The notes: a model not told the origin generated them from the sequence alone. A stretch of DNA of 64,000 bases from Photobacterium atrarenae (GCF_024380015.1 NZ_CP101509.1:310001-374000), one strand, 5' to 3'; positions 26,491-35,928 are shown, counted from the first letter of the stretch. Translations and numbers: made by a program.

Positions 26491-27724
26491 ACGGATATCC
26501 AAAAATCAGGCTGATATTATTCCCGCCGAATGCGAAAGAGTTACTCATCACCGCCGGCTGTTCCAGAGCCATTCCCGGCTTCACCAGGGTGATCGGGGCC
26601 AATGATGCGCCATGTATGCCGTCGTTGACCTGCACCGGCAATGGCAGTTGCTCATGTAAGATCTGCCAGCAGATCGCAGCTTCGACGGAACTGGCGGCGC
26701 CCAGAGTATGCCCGGTCAGCGGCTTGGTTGAGCTGACCGGAACCTGAACGCCGAACACCCGGTGAATCGCGCCCGCCTCCATCGCATCATTGAGCGGTGT
26801 TGCCGTCCCGTGCGCATTGAGATAGCCGATCTGTTCCGGTGATAACCCGGCATCTGCTAGCGCCTTCCGCATCGCTTCTTCCGCCCCCCGCCCTTCCGGA
26901 TGCGGCGCCGAGATATGATGCGCATCCGAACTGTCCCCGGCACCCAGCAAGGCCACCGGATATTCCGTCGCGCCTTGCCGGTCCAGAGACAACAACATAA
27001 AGGCTGCCGCTTCGCCGATATTGATCCCTTTTCGGTTCTCGCTGAACGGATTACATAAGCCATCAGACATCGCTTCCAGGCCATGAAAACCGTTGAGCGT
27101 CAGTTGGCACAGTGAGTCCGCGCCACCGACAATCACGGCATCCGCCATCCCGGAACGCAGTAACCGCCGGGCCGTCAAGAAAACCCGGCCACTGGAAGAG
27201 CAGGCCGTTGAAATCGTATACGCCGGGCCATGTGTGCCGAAGTACTTCGCCACGAACGCTGAAATATTCCCGGCTTCATGGGTACGATAATCATATGATG
27301 ACGGAAAGTCGCCAGCATCTTGCCTGGCCGCAAGTGCAGCTTCGGTGTCGGCAATGCCCGAGGTACTGGTGCCCGCAATCACCGCAACCCGATCGGCCCC
27401 ATAAATCTCGATAGCCTGCTGCACCTCGGCTTCTATCGCCGTCAACACGGACAGCGCCAAACGGTTATTCCCCGAATCGTAGGCCTGCAGCCGTGCAGGC
27501 ATCCTCGGACGATCACCGCAGGCTTTACCGACAACGGTCTCCATCCCGGTGTTGAGCTGATCCGAGACGATAGCCATGTCCGGAGAAAAACCATCCGCTA
27601 AACGCTGGCGGATCTGATTTCGCGTTAGCCCCAGCGCCGAATGACTGGCGCAGGCATGGATATATACAGGCGCTGAAGTTGCATGATTTCCAGCAGTTGC
27701 ACTGTGTTGTAAGATGGTCTTCAT
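26480..27724 (-). CDS. Beta-ketoacyl-ACP synthase (FabF-like, ApeO-like)
   Basis: A 414-residue condensing enzyme. The catalytic triad is complete: Cys175 in ISTACSSSGRVF, His305 in YLNAHGTATPLNDAME and His339 in STKPLTGHTLGAASS. The first residues (APVYIHACASHSALGLTRNQI) and the ending SNSFAFGGNNISLIFG are normal for the fold. In aryl polyene systems such ketosynthases extend the aryl starter by C2 units from malonyl-ACP. ATGA-type overlap with the upstream hotdog gene. Confidence 0.9.
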   Translation of the reverse strand: MKTILQHSATAGNHATSAPVYIHACASHSALGLTRNQIRQRLADGFSPDMAIVSDQLNTGMETVVGKACGDRPRMPARLQAYDSGNNRLALSVLTAIEAEVQQAIEIYGADRVAVIAGTSTSGIADTEAALAARQDAGDFPSSYDYRTHEAGNISAFVAKYFGTHGPAYTISTACSSSGRVFLTARRLLRSGMADAVIVGGADSLCQLTLNGFHGLEAMSDGLCNPFSENRKGINIGEAAAFMLLSLDRQGATEYPVALLGAGDSSDAHHISAPHPEGRGAEEAMRKALADAGLSPEQIGYLNAHGTATPLNDAMEAGAIHRVFGVQVPVSSTKPLTGHTLGAASSVEAAICWQILHEQLPLPVQVNDGIHGASLAPITLVKPGMALEQPAVMSNSFAFGGNNISLIFGYPYEK

Positions 27725-28098
27725 GTTTGATTCTCCATTCCGGTACTCGGGCGAAACCGGATCCGTCCTGAGGCGTGGTTAACCGGCTCGCCCGCTCCCT
27801 CCTGTGACGATTGATAGCGAAAATAGAGCTTGGATGTCTCAGGCGCCCAGTCCAGAGTTAATATCACCGTCTCTCCGGGTAAAATCGGCTGCTGAAATTT
27901 CACTGCTTCCATCCCGGAAAACGCGTCGCCTGCGCCCAGATAACGGCGGCCGAATGCCTCGGCCCAACCGATTTGAGTCACCCCGGGCAGCAGCGGATAG
28001 CCAGCGAAATGTCCCTGAAAGTCGGCGAGCTCAGGGTCAATCAGTAAAGTCAGTATCAGCTGACATCCTTGTCGCTGCTGCGACATAATGCTGGGCAT
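27721..28098 (-). CDS. ApeI/FabA-like hotdog dehydratase
   Basis: A short single-hotdog protein of about 125 residues. The core is LADFQGHFAGYPLLPGVTQIGWAE, where the His corresponds to the FabA/FabZ catalytic His and the PLLPGV turn is a family hallmark; EAVKFQQPILPGETVILTL follows. The start is uncertain: ATG 28098 lies 5 bases after the ligase stop, while an upstream ATG (28128) and GTG (28110) overlap the ligase. ApeI-type enzymes dehydrate 3-hydroxyacyl-ACP to the growing polyene. Confidence 0.78.
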   Translation of the reverse strand: MPSIMSQQRQGCQLILTLLIDPELADFQGHFAGYPLLPGVTQIGWAEAFGRRYLGAGDAFSGMEAVKFQQPILPGETVILTLDWAPETSKLYFRYQSSQEGAGEPVNHASGRIRFRPSTGMENQT

Positions 28099-28102
28099 TC
28101 GT

Positions 28103-29569
28103 TTACTCACAGGGAATCTTTCCTTCATTCAAATCACGGTGTTCAGCAGAGTCTTCAAACAGCTGCGCGAGGGTGGCAACCAGACGTTTTCCCTGGCGGT
28201 TCACAGGGATATCATCGACCACCCGAAAGCGGCGGGGTATGCCAACCGGCTCAATCCAGCCTCGGAGTGCTCGCCGCAATTGCAACCAAAAGGGCCCCTT
28301 GCCCGACTCGGCCAGCTGACGCTGCCCTTGTGCGGTCAAAGTGATCACAGCCCCTAATGTCAGCCGCTCCCCCTGTTGCAACGGCAGTACGGCGGCTTCC
28401 TCCACCCAGCACAACTGCGACAAGCGTTGCTCGACCTCCACCAGTGAAATCCGCTTCTCTTCGATTTTCACCACCCGATCCGCCCGGCCCTTCAACAAGA
28501 AATGCCGATCATCGTACAGTTCGCACTGATCGTCCGTCTGGTACCAACATGTTGGATCAATAAAAGGCGAGCGGATCTGCAAACAATGTTGTGCATTCAA
28601 TGCCATTTCAATCGGCGCAAAGCATTGCCAGGGCGTATCCGATTCGTGTTGCTGCCGGTATCCAATCCCGCCAGTTTCGGTACTGCCGAACACCTCAAGC
28701 GGAAGAGAGCCCAGCAAGGCATGACTATGTCGGGCTGCAGCCAAAGGCAACGGCCCGCCGGATGAGAAAATCGCGCCATATGATTCATGTGCAGGATCCG
28801 TCCCCTCTCCCAGCCGTTTGAGTAATGCCGGGCTGGTCACGAGCGTTGTTGCCGGACTGGCACTGGCCATCACCTGCTCCGGGTAATCAAGGGCCTGACG
28901 GCTGAACGGCCGACCGGCACACAGCGGCCAAAACACCCGAAACAGCATGCCGTAAATGTGTTGATGCGAGACTGTACTGACAATTCGGCTTCCCGCCAGT
29001 ATCGTGCCCCACTGCTGTTCCAGCGCCGAAATTTCCGCCTCAACCACACCCAACGATTTACCCACCGCTTTCGGCTGACCACTGGAGCCGGAGGTAAACA
29101 AGGTCAGCAATACTTGCTCGGCAACAAGAGGCGTCAGCGGCTTGTCCGTGACCGGCATCGGTTTTGCCCCCGGTAGCCGACAGGCACAAGCCATGTGAGC
29201 AAGATCGTCCCGGTCGTGTAACAGCCCGTCAAACTGATCAGCAAGCTCGGCCAGCGCATCCGGCTGACAATTACCAGGCAAGATAAGCTGCTTTCCGGCA
29301 TGAGCGGCGGCCATGAATCCCACCGCGAAGTGATAGCTATCTTCAAAGCACAACGCCCAACGCCGGGCTTTTTGCGTGTTAAGCCACTGCGCCCAAGCCA
29401 CGACATCCGCCTTAAACGCAGCCCAGGTCACGTCAGCTCCACCGTCGAATGCCAGGCAACACAACGGTGCTCTTGAAGACAACATCACCTCCGATAATGC
29501 GCTAAATGCCATTTCCTCTGATTGCACCTGAGGCAGTGAGGCGCAGTTCGAGTTTCTGATTGTATCCAC
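28103..29569 (-). CDS. AMP-dependent acyl/aryl ligase, ApeH-like
   Basis: A 488-residue adenylate-forming enzyme. Core motifs: phosphate loop LTLFTSGSSGQPKAVGKS (A3), FGSTETGGIGYR (A5), YQTDDQCEL (A7), LLKGRADRVVKIEEKRIS (A8) and the catalytic Lys in VNRQGKRL near the C-terminus (A10). In aryl polyene clusters the ligase activates 4-hydroxybenzoate-type starters onto the carrier protein, and this is the best guess here. First gene of the five-gene set; a long AT-rich region with its promoter lies upstream. Confidence 0.85.
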   Translation of the reverse strand: MDTIRNSNCASLPQVQSEEMAFSALSEVMLSSRAPLCCLAFDGGADVTWAAFKADVVAWAQWLNTQKARRWALCFEDSYHFAVGFMAAAHAGKQLILPGNCQPDALAELADQFDGLLHDRDDLAHMACACRLPGAKPMPVTDKPLTPLVAEQVLLTLFTSGSSGQPKAVGKSLGVVEAEISALEQQWGTILAGSRIVSTVSHQHIYGMLFRVFWPLCAGRPFSRQALDYPEQVMASASPATTLVTSPALLKRLGEGTDPAHESYGAIFSSGGPLPLAAARHSHALLGSLPLEVFGSTETGGIGYRQQHESDTPWQCFAPIEMALNAQHCLQIRSPFIDPTCWYQTDDQCELYDDRHFLLKGRADRVVKIEEKRISLVEVEQRLSQLCWVEEAAVLPLQQGERLTLGAVITLTAQGQRQLAESGKGPFWLQLRRALRGWIEPVGIPRRFRVVDDIPVNRQGKRLVATLAQLFEDSAEHRDLNEGKIPCE

Positions 29570-30077
29570 CAGCCTATCCTATTGATTTATATTACCCAAA
29601 GAACAATGCAACAGGATGCACTTATTCTCCAGAAAATTCTGAAATCGATTGGATCGGATGCGATGAAGCTCACTGTGGTGTGAATGGGCGGGTAAGGAAA
29701 AACGGTATCAACCGGAGGCTCAATGCTTCGTTACACTTTTTGCGAAATTGATCACATAGAAGAAATCAAAACTTTATCTCAGAACGACCAGCATGTTCAG
29801 AAATTTATACCCCTACATGCCAAACAGGCAAAAAAACAAATTCGAAATCAACCTTATATCCGACGTATCAACCAGAACAGAAAATAGATTGACAAAAAAA
29901 TTTACAATGTTTAACAGCAATACTGGTTTTCATTTAAAAGGAAGTCGGTATATTAATTTAATGCTTTCTTTACCGATTCAATTTAAATATGATTATCGTT
30001 ATCGAAAGCAATATAACCGCACCCATTCAGATGTCATTAAATATTGAATTTAGCAACCATGAAAAGGAGTGTTTTAT
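29570..30077. other. AT-rich intergenic region upstream of the ligase gene
   Basis: This should hold the promoter of the polyene-like operon on the minus strand and that of the short ORF at 30078 on the plus strand. A plus-strand frame at 29793-30047 has no ribosome site and no plausible protein character. Nothing else is recognised. Confidence 0.4.
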
Positions 30078-30146
30078 ATGGCCAAGCGTGTATCCAACAA
30101 ACGCATCAAAGAAATTCTGAAAGATGTTAAAGAGAAAAAGTCATAA
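30078..30146 (+). CDS. Candidate 22-residue basic small protein
   Basis: Short ORF MAKRVSNKRIKEILKDVKEK plus KS, highly basic and helical. It has an excellent ribosome site, AAAAGGAGTGTTTTAT, before the ATG, and a strong terminator 6 bases after its stop. The tight package (ribosome site, ORF, terminator) argues for a real small gene rather than chance. Function unknown; an amphipathic Lys-rich helix could contact nucleic acid or membrane. Alternatively it is the stub of a longer gene lost by deletion. Confidence 0.45.
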   Translation: MAKRVSNKRIKEILKDVKEKKS

Positions 30147-30152
30147 CCGATA

Positions 30153-30176
30153 AGCCTCCAGACCCTGGAGGCTTTT
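30153..30176 (+). terminator. Terminator after the 22-codon ORF
   Basis: AGCCTCCA-GACCC-TGGAGGCT followed by TTTT. Its close fit behind the tiny ORF supports a short transcript ending here. Confidence 0.85.
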
Positions 30177-30189
30177 AACTTTAGGGTTG

Positions 30190-30511
30190 AGTGGTTACTC
30201 AGCTCAAAAATAAGTTGAACCGAAGCTTCAGCCTGAATCACCTGAATAATCAGTTCATCAATCAACTCAGCCACTTATTTACTAGCGCTTTCCATCGCTG
30301 TAGTTGAAGTCAGCAACAAGCCATCACTACCCGCCTTTTGCCATTGAGCATCTGTTTTCCCATTTCATGCACAGCTTTGTGCAGCCTTAAGGCAACATTT
30401 AAAGTCAGCTGGTTGGTCTGTTTCGAAATCTTTCAGATCATATCAACCGCCGCTTCATCGAGCCGGTTCACCAGAAACTTACTCTCCTCAGCATGCTGAA
30501 AGATCATCATT
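30190..30511 (-). pseudogene. Possible chemoreceptor-like remnant
   Basis: Reading the minus strand from 30510 gives a degenerate helical sequence with two internal stops: EESKFLVNRLDEAAVDMI, stop, KISKQTNQLTLNVALRLHKA, VHEMGKQM. The stretch ISKQTNQLTLNVAL resembles the signalling hairpin of methyl-accepting chemotaxis proteins (consensus IAxQTNLLALNAAIEAARA). A second frame continues to about 30190. It is too decayed to be functional. The assignment rests on one motif and is tentative. Confidence 0.3.
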
Positions 30512-30622
30512 GAAAATAATCAAAACCCCGGATTAATTTATCACTATGATTGATATAAAAGCGACAGAAACATAAACCATCCCGATGAACCTGATCGTTC
30601 ATTCAGCCCGCGGAGACTGAGC

Positions 30623-31747
30623 ATGGCCAAGGAAATTTGTCTTGAGAGTTTGATTAAACAATTATACAGCGCACTGGTCTTGCCGGATGGTTTCAGCCCG
30701 TTCTTTAGCCACTTTGTCCAACAGTTCAATTTACGCTCCGGCGGCGTCTTGATGGTTAACCAGGCAACCAAAGAAACCCGTGCCATCTGGTGTGAAGGAC
30801 TCTCACTGTCCGACCTGTCAACGTTTCAGACCCACTATGAGCACATCGACCCGCTGGTCGAACAGCTGACACAATCTCCGCCTGGATGCTTTTGCTACCT
30901 TGGCCTTCAAGAGTCGAGACAGATTCAAATGTCCCAGCCAGACTATTACCAGCAATGGCTAGAGCCTCTGGATATTCAGTATGCTGCCGGTGCAGTCCTG
31001 GGGGCTGATCAGCAATGGATCAGCCAGCTTTTCTTTCAACGGCGTGCCAACCAGGGTGATTTTACAGTCGAAGAACGACTTACCCTCCAGCAGTTGTTGC
31101 CCCATATCCAACATGCACTTCACCTGTATCACCTCAAGGTAGACCAAGATAAAAGCCATCTACTCTCACAACTGCTATTTGATCAGATCCAGCTCCCGGT
31201 CTTATTGGTGGATCAACACGGGAACGTGTGCCACCAAAACGCCAAAGCCAGCTTATACCTGGAAAAAACGGCCTCATTGAAAGTACTCAACCGTCGAATC
31301 CACTGGCACAGTGCGCAAAAAACAGAAGCGATCAGCCAAGCCATCACCCAAAGTATTGAGGGTGAAAAAGTCGAGACGCTGCAACTGACATCCAGCCATA
31401 TGATGCCGGTGATCATCACGATCACGCCACTGCTGGCCACGGATGTTACCGCAGACAAAGGCGCAGCGGTTTTTATCTACAATTCAGACAACAAACCCAC
31501 GATGGATCCTCAGGCACTGATGGCTCTGTTTCAACTTTCGAAAAGTGAAGCCAATGTAAGTTGCGGTTTGATCGACGGGCTTTCCCCTGCGGAGATTGCC
31601 GAGCGCCACTATCTTTCTCAGGAAACGGTCCGTACCTATATCAAGCGGATTATGAAAAAAACCGATACATCACGGCAAAGCGAACTGGTCGCCAAACTCA
31701 TTGCCAGCCCGGCCTACTACGCCGCATCGAGCCTATCAATCGATTAA
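30623..31747 (+). CDS. LuxR-family transcriptional regulator
   Basis: A 374-residue regulator. The first 300 residues form a sensor part with no clear named domain but PAS-like in its second half (about 190-285, VLLVDQHGNVCHQNAKASLYLE). The C-terminus (about 305-365) is a LuxR-type helix-turn-helix: FQLSKSEANVSCGLIDGLSP, AEIAERHYLSQETVRTYIKR, IMKKTDTSRQSELVAKL. The ligand is unknown and no autoinducer-binding signature is evident. It is 278 bases upstream of the 916-residue lipoprotein in the same direction and may regulate it. Confidence 0.85.
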   Translation: MAKEICLESLIKQLYSALVLPDGFSPFFSHFVQQFNLRSGGVLMVNQATKETRAIWCEGLSLSDLSTFQTHYEHIDPLVEQLTQSPPGCFCYLGLQESRQIQMSQPDYYQQWLEPLDIQYAAGAVLGADQQWISQLFFQRRANQGDFTVEERLTLQQLLPHIQHALHLYHLKVDQDKSHLLSQLLFDQIQLPVLLVDQHGNVCHQNAKASLYLEKTASLKVLNRRIHWHSAQKTEAISQAITQSIEGEKVETLQLTSSHMMPVIITITPLLATDVTADKGAAVFIYNSDNKPTMDPQALMALFQLSKSEANVSCGLIDGLSPAEIAERHYLSQETVRTYIKRIMKKTDTSRQSELVAKLIASPAYYAASSLSID

Positions 31748-31814
31748 ACCTCAGCTATTTTAGTCAAGGTTCAATCCCCTCTAAATAATAAATTTCTCAA
31801 TGTTGTAACGTTTT

Positions 31815-31847
31815 GTCCCCAGATGGGGACAGCTTTTGTGCCGGCAC
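31815..31847. promoter_or_regulatory. Two palindromes between LuxR regulator and large lipoprotein
   Basis: GTCCCC-AGAT-GGGGAC at 31815-31830 and GTGCCGGCAC at 31838-31847. The first, followed by AGCTTTTG, could be a weak terminator for the regulator. Either could be an operator for the LuxR-type protein upstream of the lipoprotein gene. Confidence 0.4.
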
Positions 31848-32025
31848 ATTTATATTCTTTGCAAGTCACTTCCGACTTCAGTATCCAGAAACACATTTAC
31901 TCTGTTTCCGTCATTGGTGCTGAATTCAAATTTTGCGTACGCCAGAACTGTTGCCCGGCGCAGGACAATTGCCGTCCATGTGACAAGGAAGATTTTTAAG
32001 AAGCGTAGAATGTAAGGTACCCAAT

Positions 32026-34776
32026 ATGGATAAGATACGGATCGCCTGTTTCGTCAGTACATTGACTCTGTTACCTGCCTGTGGTGGTGACAGCAGTTCA
32101 AACCAGAGTCAAACCGGCACAGAAAATACCGGCACCACCAATTTCAAAGTCAGCGTTGATGCACCCGCTCAATTACTGCCCTCCGGTTCAGAACAAGCCA
32201 GCACCTCTTTTGGCCTTCTCAGCCTGGCTTATGCTGATACCGTCGAAGGATTAGAGAAAGAAAACTTTGCCGTCGCTGTGATTGGTCCGGATGGCAAGGT
32301 TGTCGAAAAGGTGACGCTCACCGACGGCAACTGGGAACGAGAAAATGATGGCACCTATACGATTACTTTGCCGGGCGGTGAGCGCCTGGACTGCGTGGTT
32401 CTGGTTTCACTTGATGACGGGACACCAGCTGTTCAGATCGGGGAGCAACTGCCAACCGATGTCTTGCTGGCACCGACCACATCGACCCGGTTCCAGGTTG
32501 ATCTGAACAGTAGCGTGGCTTACCAGGCGATCGTCGATGAAATTGCAGCCGCCGACGGCTGGGGAGATTATGCTGCCGCGGTTGGTAGTAATCCGGCCGA
32601 TATTCAAACCACCGATGAACTGGTCAGCGAACTGATTGCCAGTGTCGCTGACAATGTCGACAGCTTGGTTGAAAACTTAGGTGCGCTGAATTTTGATGTC
32701 GCCACCGTCCTCGCTACGCCGGAAATTAAAGAACTGGCAACCAAGGTGGTCGAGCGGATCAAAACTGAACGCGATGCTGTGACAACCAATGCTGCGACAG
32801 TACTTGAAAGTGGTCTCTGGTGGTTATGGTCTGCACAAGAGTGGACAGAAAATAACGCAAGGCTGGTTGAACTTGAAGCCGGCAAGATCAGCTTTAATAA
32901 TGGCGTCACTACCGAGAGTATTTATGAATGGGACTCAAACAGCGAAGACCCTATCACACTTACCGAAGCAGATATGACGTCCACCCAAAGCCTGGACGCC
33001 ATTGATACAACGAACATGAATATAGATAGCTGGGTACTGACGCAGTATCCGGATGAAGCCTGGCAAGCGGCCTACGATATGATCGTATTCCGCTCAGCAG
33101 ATCAAAACAAAGCTGTTTTCGCCGATATCGGTCTGCATCAGGACCCAAACCTCGACCACCAAATCACCCTGAAGGAAATCAATCTGGCCGGGAAGAAAGT
33201 CTCCACTTTCCTGAGTTACCCGCAAACCCAAGCCTTCCTGCCCTATTTACCCAAGGACTTGACGTTTGGCGGAAACGCCAAAGGCTATAAAATTGAAGAG
33301 CAAGCCGGCACGGACATTCGCTATGAGTTGTGGCATGACAACGACTGTGACCCGCTGTTCAATGGGAACTGTAACCGGGCCTGGCTCAATGGCGAAGCCA
33401 ATGCCCCAACTGAATTAGCCGAAATTGTGGCAGAAACCGCCAGTACCGGGCCGTTCGTTGGCGATATCCACGGCGTCTGGCTTTCACAGGACATCCTCGC
33501 CGAGTTGATTGATGACGCCGGCAAAACTCTGGTGCTCTGGTACCGAGCAGCCAATGATAATTTCACCAAAGCCCATACTGACACCTGGCAGGAAAAAAAT
33601 ATTTACGGCGAAACCCTCTATATTTTCACTGTCCCGGAGGAGCTGGCCGAGGCCGATCAGGACTTTGACGCAGACGAACGCGAAGTCTTCTTCGCCGTCC
33701 AAAATGGCTTTGTGCGCAAGGGGGCGATTAAATCCAGTGTGAATACCGACAGTGAGCTGCTGCTGAACCAGGCCGCGATCGACACCATTTATACCAATGC
33801 CAGTGTCGACAACCTGCCGCAATTCGGGCGCTGTACTGAGGGTGACAAAACCACCTCGGCAACCGAGTCCGATCTGATCCAGGCACTTGCCAATTGTGGC
33901 TTCCTGCGCGCCGATAATTATATGGATACCTTCTATGGCCACAACTTAGTCCGGGTCAATGGTAACGGCGAGACACGCGCTTACCAGTTCAAAAACGATG
34001 GCACATTTGACTACTTCAAGGACGGCTTGCAGCGGACACCACGACAGTGGCAACTCGACGACGGCCTGATCCGAATTCATTACGATGATCAGAACGACCC
34101 CAGCTATGAGTTACTGGCACTGACCCAAGCCGATGTTCCTGGTGGTCAGTTCGCCTTCAAGATTTATACCCATGATGCCTATCCTGGTGAGCCTCAGATT
34201 GATGAAGTCTGGTCATATGTTGCCAAGCGCTATGATCCACAAACCGTACTAACAGCCTGTGAGGCGGACGACTCAGGGTTTGATGACCAAAACAGCGTCC
34301 CGTTTGAAGGACAGGAAAAAACAATGCAAGAGTACGAACAAGCTGTTACAGCTTGTCGCGTCAACACCGCCGGTGATCGCCAGGCACGCTATACAGCCCG
34401 GGGACTGCAAAACAAGGCCTGGCAGGTCACCGACGAAGAAACCGAATACATGTTGTACTTCGATACCGATGAGAACAACGACGGCTGGTTTGACGGACTG
34501 TTCCGCAATGTGGACCCGAATGATGCGGAAGAAGTTGGTTTCGAGTGGCAAATCGTGGACGACCAATATCATCTCAAGGCCAACATCGATGGCATTGATT
34601 TGACCGAGCTCGGCACTATTGTTGCAGCCAACGGCACCGAGTTCAGCGTAAAGTATTATTCCAAGCAGTCCAACTGGCCCACTGACTTCAACTATATGGA
34701 TGAGGATGAAGGCGAAATCTGGAGTGAGACCTATCGTGTCATTGAACTTGAGGACGTCCCGGCCCTGCCACAATAA
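32026..34776 (+). CDS. Very large lipoprotein of unknown function
   Basis: A 916-residue acidic lipoprotein: signal peptide with lipobox LLPAC then GGDSSSNQSQTGTENTGTT. Residues about 40-160 look like a beta-rich domain (KVSVDAPAQLL, ENFAVAVIGPDGKVVEKVTLTD). The middle is helical with DNVDSLVENLGALNF. The C-terminal half is rich in Asp and Tyr with paired Cys (CDPLFNGNC, CTEGDK, CEADD, CRVN) suggesting disulfides. Several stretches resemble calcium-binding Asp-rich loops (DTDENNDGWFDG). I do not recognise the family. It is followed by a terminator, and the regulator upstream is likely its controller. Confidence 0.75.
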   Translation: MDKIRIACFVSTLTLLPACGGDSSSNQSQTGTENTGTTNFKVSVDAPAQLLPSGSEQASTSFGLLSLAYADTVEGLEKENFAVAVIGPDGKVVEKVTLTDGNWERENDGTYTITLPGGERLDCVVLVSLDDGTPAVQIGEQLPTDVLLAPTTSTRFQVDLNSSVAYQAIVDEIAAADGWGDYAAAVGSNPADIQTTDELVSELIASVADNVDSLVENLGALNFDVATVLATPEIKELATKVVERIKTERDAVTTNAATVLESGLWWLWSAQEWTENNARLVELEAGKISFNNGVTTESIYEWDSNSEDPITLTEADMTSTQSLDAIDTTNMNIDSWVLTQYPDEAWQAAYDMIVFRSADQNKAVFADIGLHQDPNLDHQITLKEINLAGKKVSTFLSYPQTQAFLPYLPKDLTFGGNAKGYKIEEQAGTDIRYELWHDNDCDPLFNGNCNRAWLNGEANAPTELAEIVAETASTGPFVGDIHGVWLSQDILAELIDDAGKTLVLWYRAANDNFTKAHTDTWQEKNIYGETLYIFTVPEELAEADQDFDADEREVFFAVQNGFVRKGAIKSSVNTDSELLLNQAAIDTIYTNASVDNLPQFGRCTEGDKTTSATESDLIQALANCGFLRADNYMDTFYGHNLVRVNGNGETRAYQFKNDGTFDYFKDGLQRTPRQWQLDDGLIRIHYDDQNDPSYELLALTQADVPGGQFAFKIYTHDAYPGEPQIDEVWSYVAKRYDPQTVLTACEADDSGFDDQNSVPFEGQEKTMQEYEQAVTACRVNTAGDRQARYTARGLQNKAWQVTDEETEYMLYFDTDENNDGWFDGLFRNVDPNDAEEVGFEWQIVDDQYHLKANIDGIDLTELGTIVAANGTEFSVKYYSKQSNWPTDFNYMDEDEGEIWSETYRVIELEDVPALPQ

Positions 34777-34803
34777 ACCCGGTGCCTGCCTTTACCAACA
34801 CCA

Positions 34804-34828
34804 AGCCGCTCACCTGAGCGGCTTTCTT
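34804..34828 (+). terminator. Terminator after the large lipoprotein gene
   Basis: AGCCGCTCA-CC-TGAGCGGCT followed by TTCTTG, between two convergent genes. Confidence 0.75.
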
Positions 34829-34854
34829 GTTGATTGCTGAGTACCGCTTCGTTT

Positions 34855-35751
34855 CTACGAAGCTAAGACGCCGATCTCCGCCGCTTTACTCGGTGGCAGA
34901 CCGAAGTAACGCTTAAACTCACGGCTGAATTGCGCTGCACTCTCGTAACCCACCTGGGTTGCTGCCACGTTGGCCGGCATACCGTCCTGGACAATCAGCG
35001 TCCGGGCTTTATTGAGGCGGATTTTCTTGATGTACTGCAACGGCGGATCCGTCACCACCTGCTTAAACGTCCGGTGAAACGCCGAGGTACTCATCCCGGC
35101 CATCTGAGCCAGCTCATCAATCACCAGCTTCTGCGGATAATGCGCCTGAACGTGGTTGATCACAGTGGAGACCCGCGCCAGCGCACTGTCCTGCTTACAA
35201 TACTGCGACAGCAAATAGCCCTGCTTGCCAAGCAAGAGTAAATAGAAAAACTCCCTCAGCAGCTGCGGCCCCAGCACCTTGGCATCGAGCGGATGTTGCA
35301 TTGCCGTTAACAGGCGCGCCATACAATCGTTTACTTCGGCTGTCATGGTCGAAACCGCGACGCCCCGGCCATGGGGATCGGGTGAAAACGGGGCTTCCTG
35401 TAGCTCGAACAGCTCCACCAGCTGCTGAATCGTCGCCAGATCAAACTCAATATCCACCCCGATCAACGGGGCGTCTTGCGAAGCAAACGTCTCACAGGCA
35501 ATCGGATACGGGGTTGCCACAATCAGACAATGTTCGGTATCGTACTCAAATCGGTAATCATTCAAATGTCCGACTTTATTGCCCTGAAAAATGACCACTA
35601 CCCCTTGCTGGTACATTTGCGGCGTCACCTTACAATATTGGGTCAATCGGAACAGCCGAACCCCGGGTATCAAGGTTTCAACCCGGCCTTGTTGCTTATC
35701 CAGGCCATAATACTGGCAGACAGACTCGGCTAAAGTGGCATTCTTTTTCAT
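34855..35751 (-). CDS. AraC-family transcriptional regulator (YqhC-like)
   Basis: A 298-residue regulator with an N-terminal cupin-like AraC_N domain (residues about 1-175, with VVVIFQGNKVGHLNDYRFEYD) and a C-terminal AraC double helix-turn-helix (KLVIDELAQMAGMSTSAFHRTFKQVV and VAATQVGYESAAQFSREFKRYFG). It is divergent from the YqhD-like alcohol dehydrogenase gene, the same layout as E. coli yqhC-yqhD, where YqhC activates yqhD in response to electrophilic aldehydes. A similar role is inferred here. Confidence 0.9.
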   Translation of the reverse strand: MKKNATLAESVCQYYGLDKQQGRVETLIPGVRLFRLTQYCKVTPQMYQQGVVVIFQGNKVGHLNDYRFEYDTEHCLIVATPYPIACETFASQDAPLIGVDIEFDLATIQQLVELFELQEAPFSPDPHGRGVAVSTMTAEVNDCMARLLTAMQHPLDAKVLGPQLLREFFYLLLLGKQGYLLSQYCKQDSALARVSTVINHVQAHYPQKLVIDELAQMAGMSTSAFHRTFKQVVTDPPLQYIKKIRLNKARTLIVQDGMPANVAATQVGYESAAQFSREFKRYFGLPPSKAAEIGVLAS

Positions 35752-35928
35752 ACATGCTCCTCCACCCGCTCATCATCGCTTTTCCGCCGCAAAGTACAAG
35801 GATTTTTTCCCGATGAGCAGAATCAGGCAAATATCAGACAGAATTGTGTATTAACCAACGGGCCTTGTTCCCCTAAACTCATTCACCAGAAACAGCCTCA
35901 ACGCTGGATACACACACCGGAGCAAATG

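Noticed and set aside
29793..30047. 84-codon plus-strand ORF in the AT-rich spacer
   Set aside because: No ribosome site and a low-complexity Tyr/Asn/Lys composition expected from AT-rich DNA.
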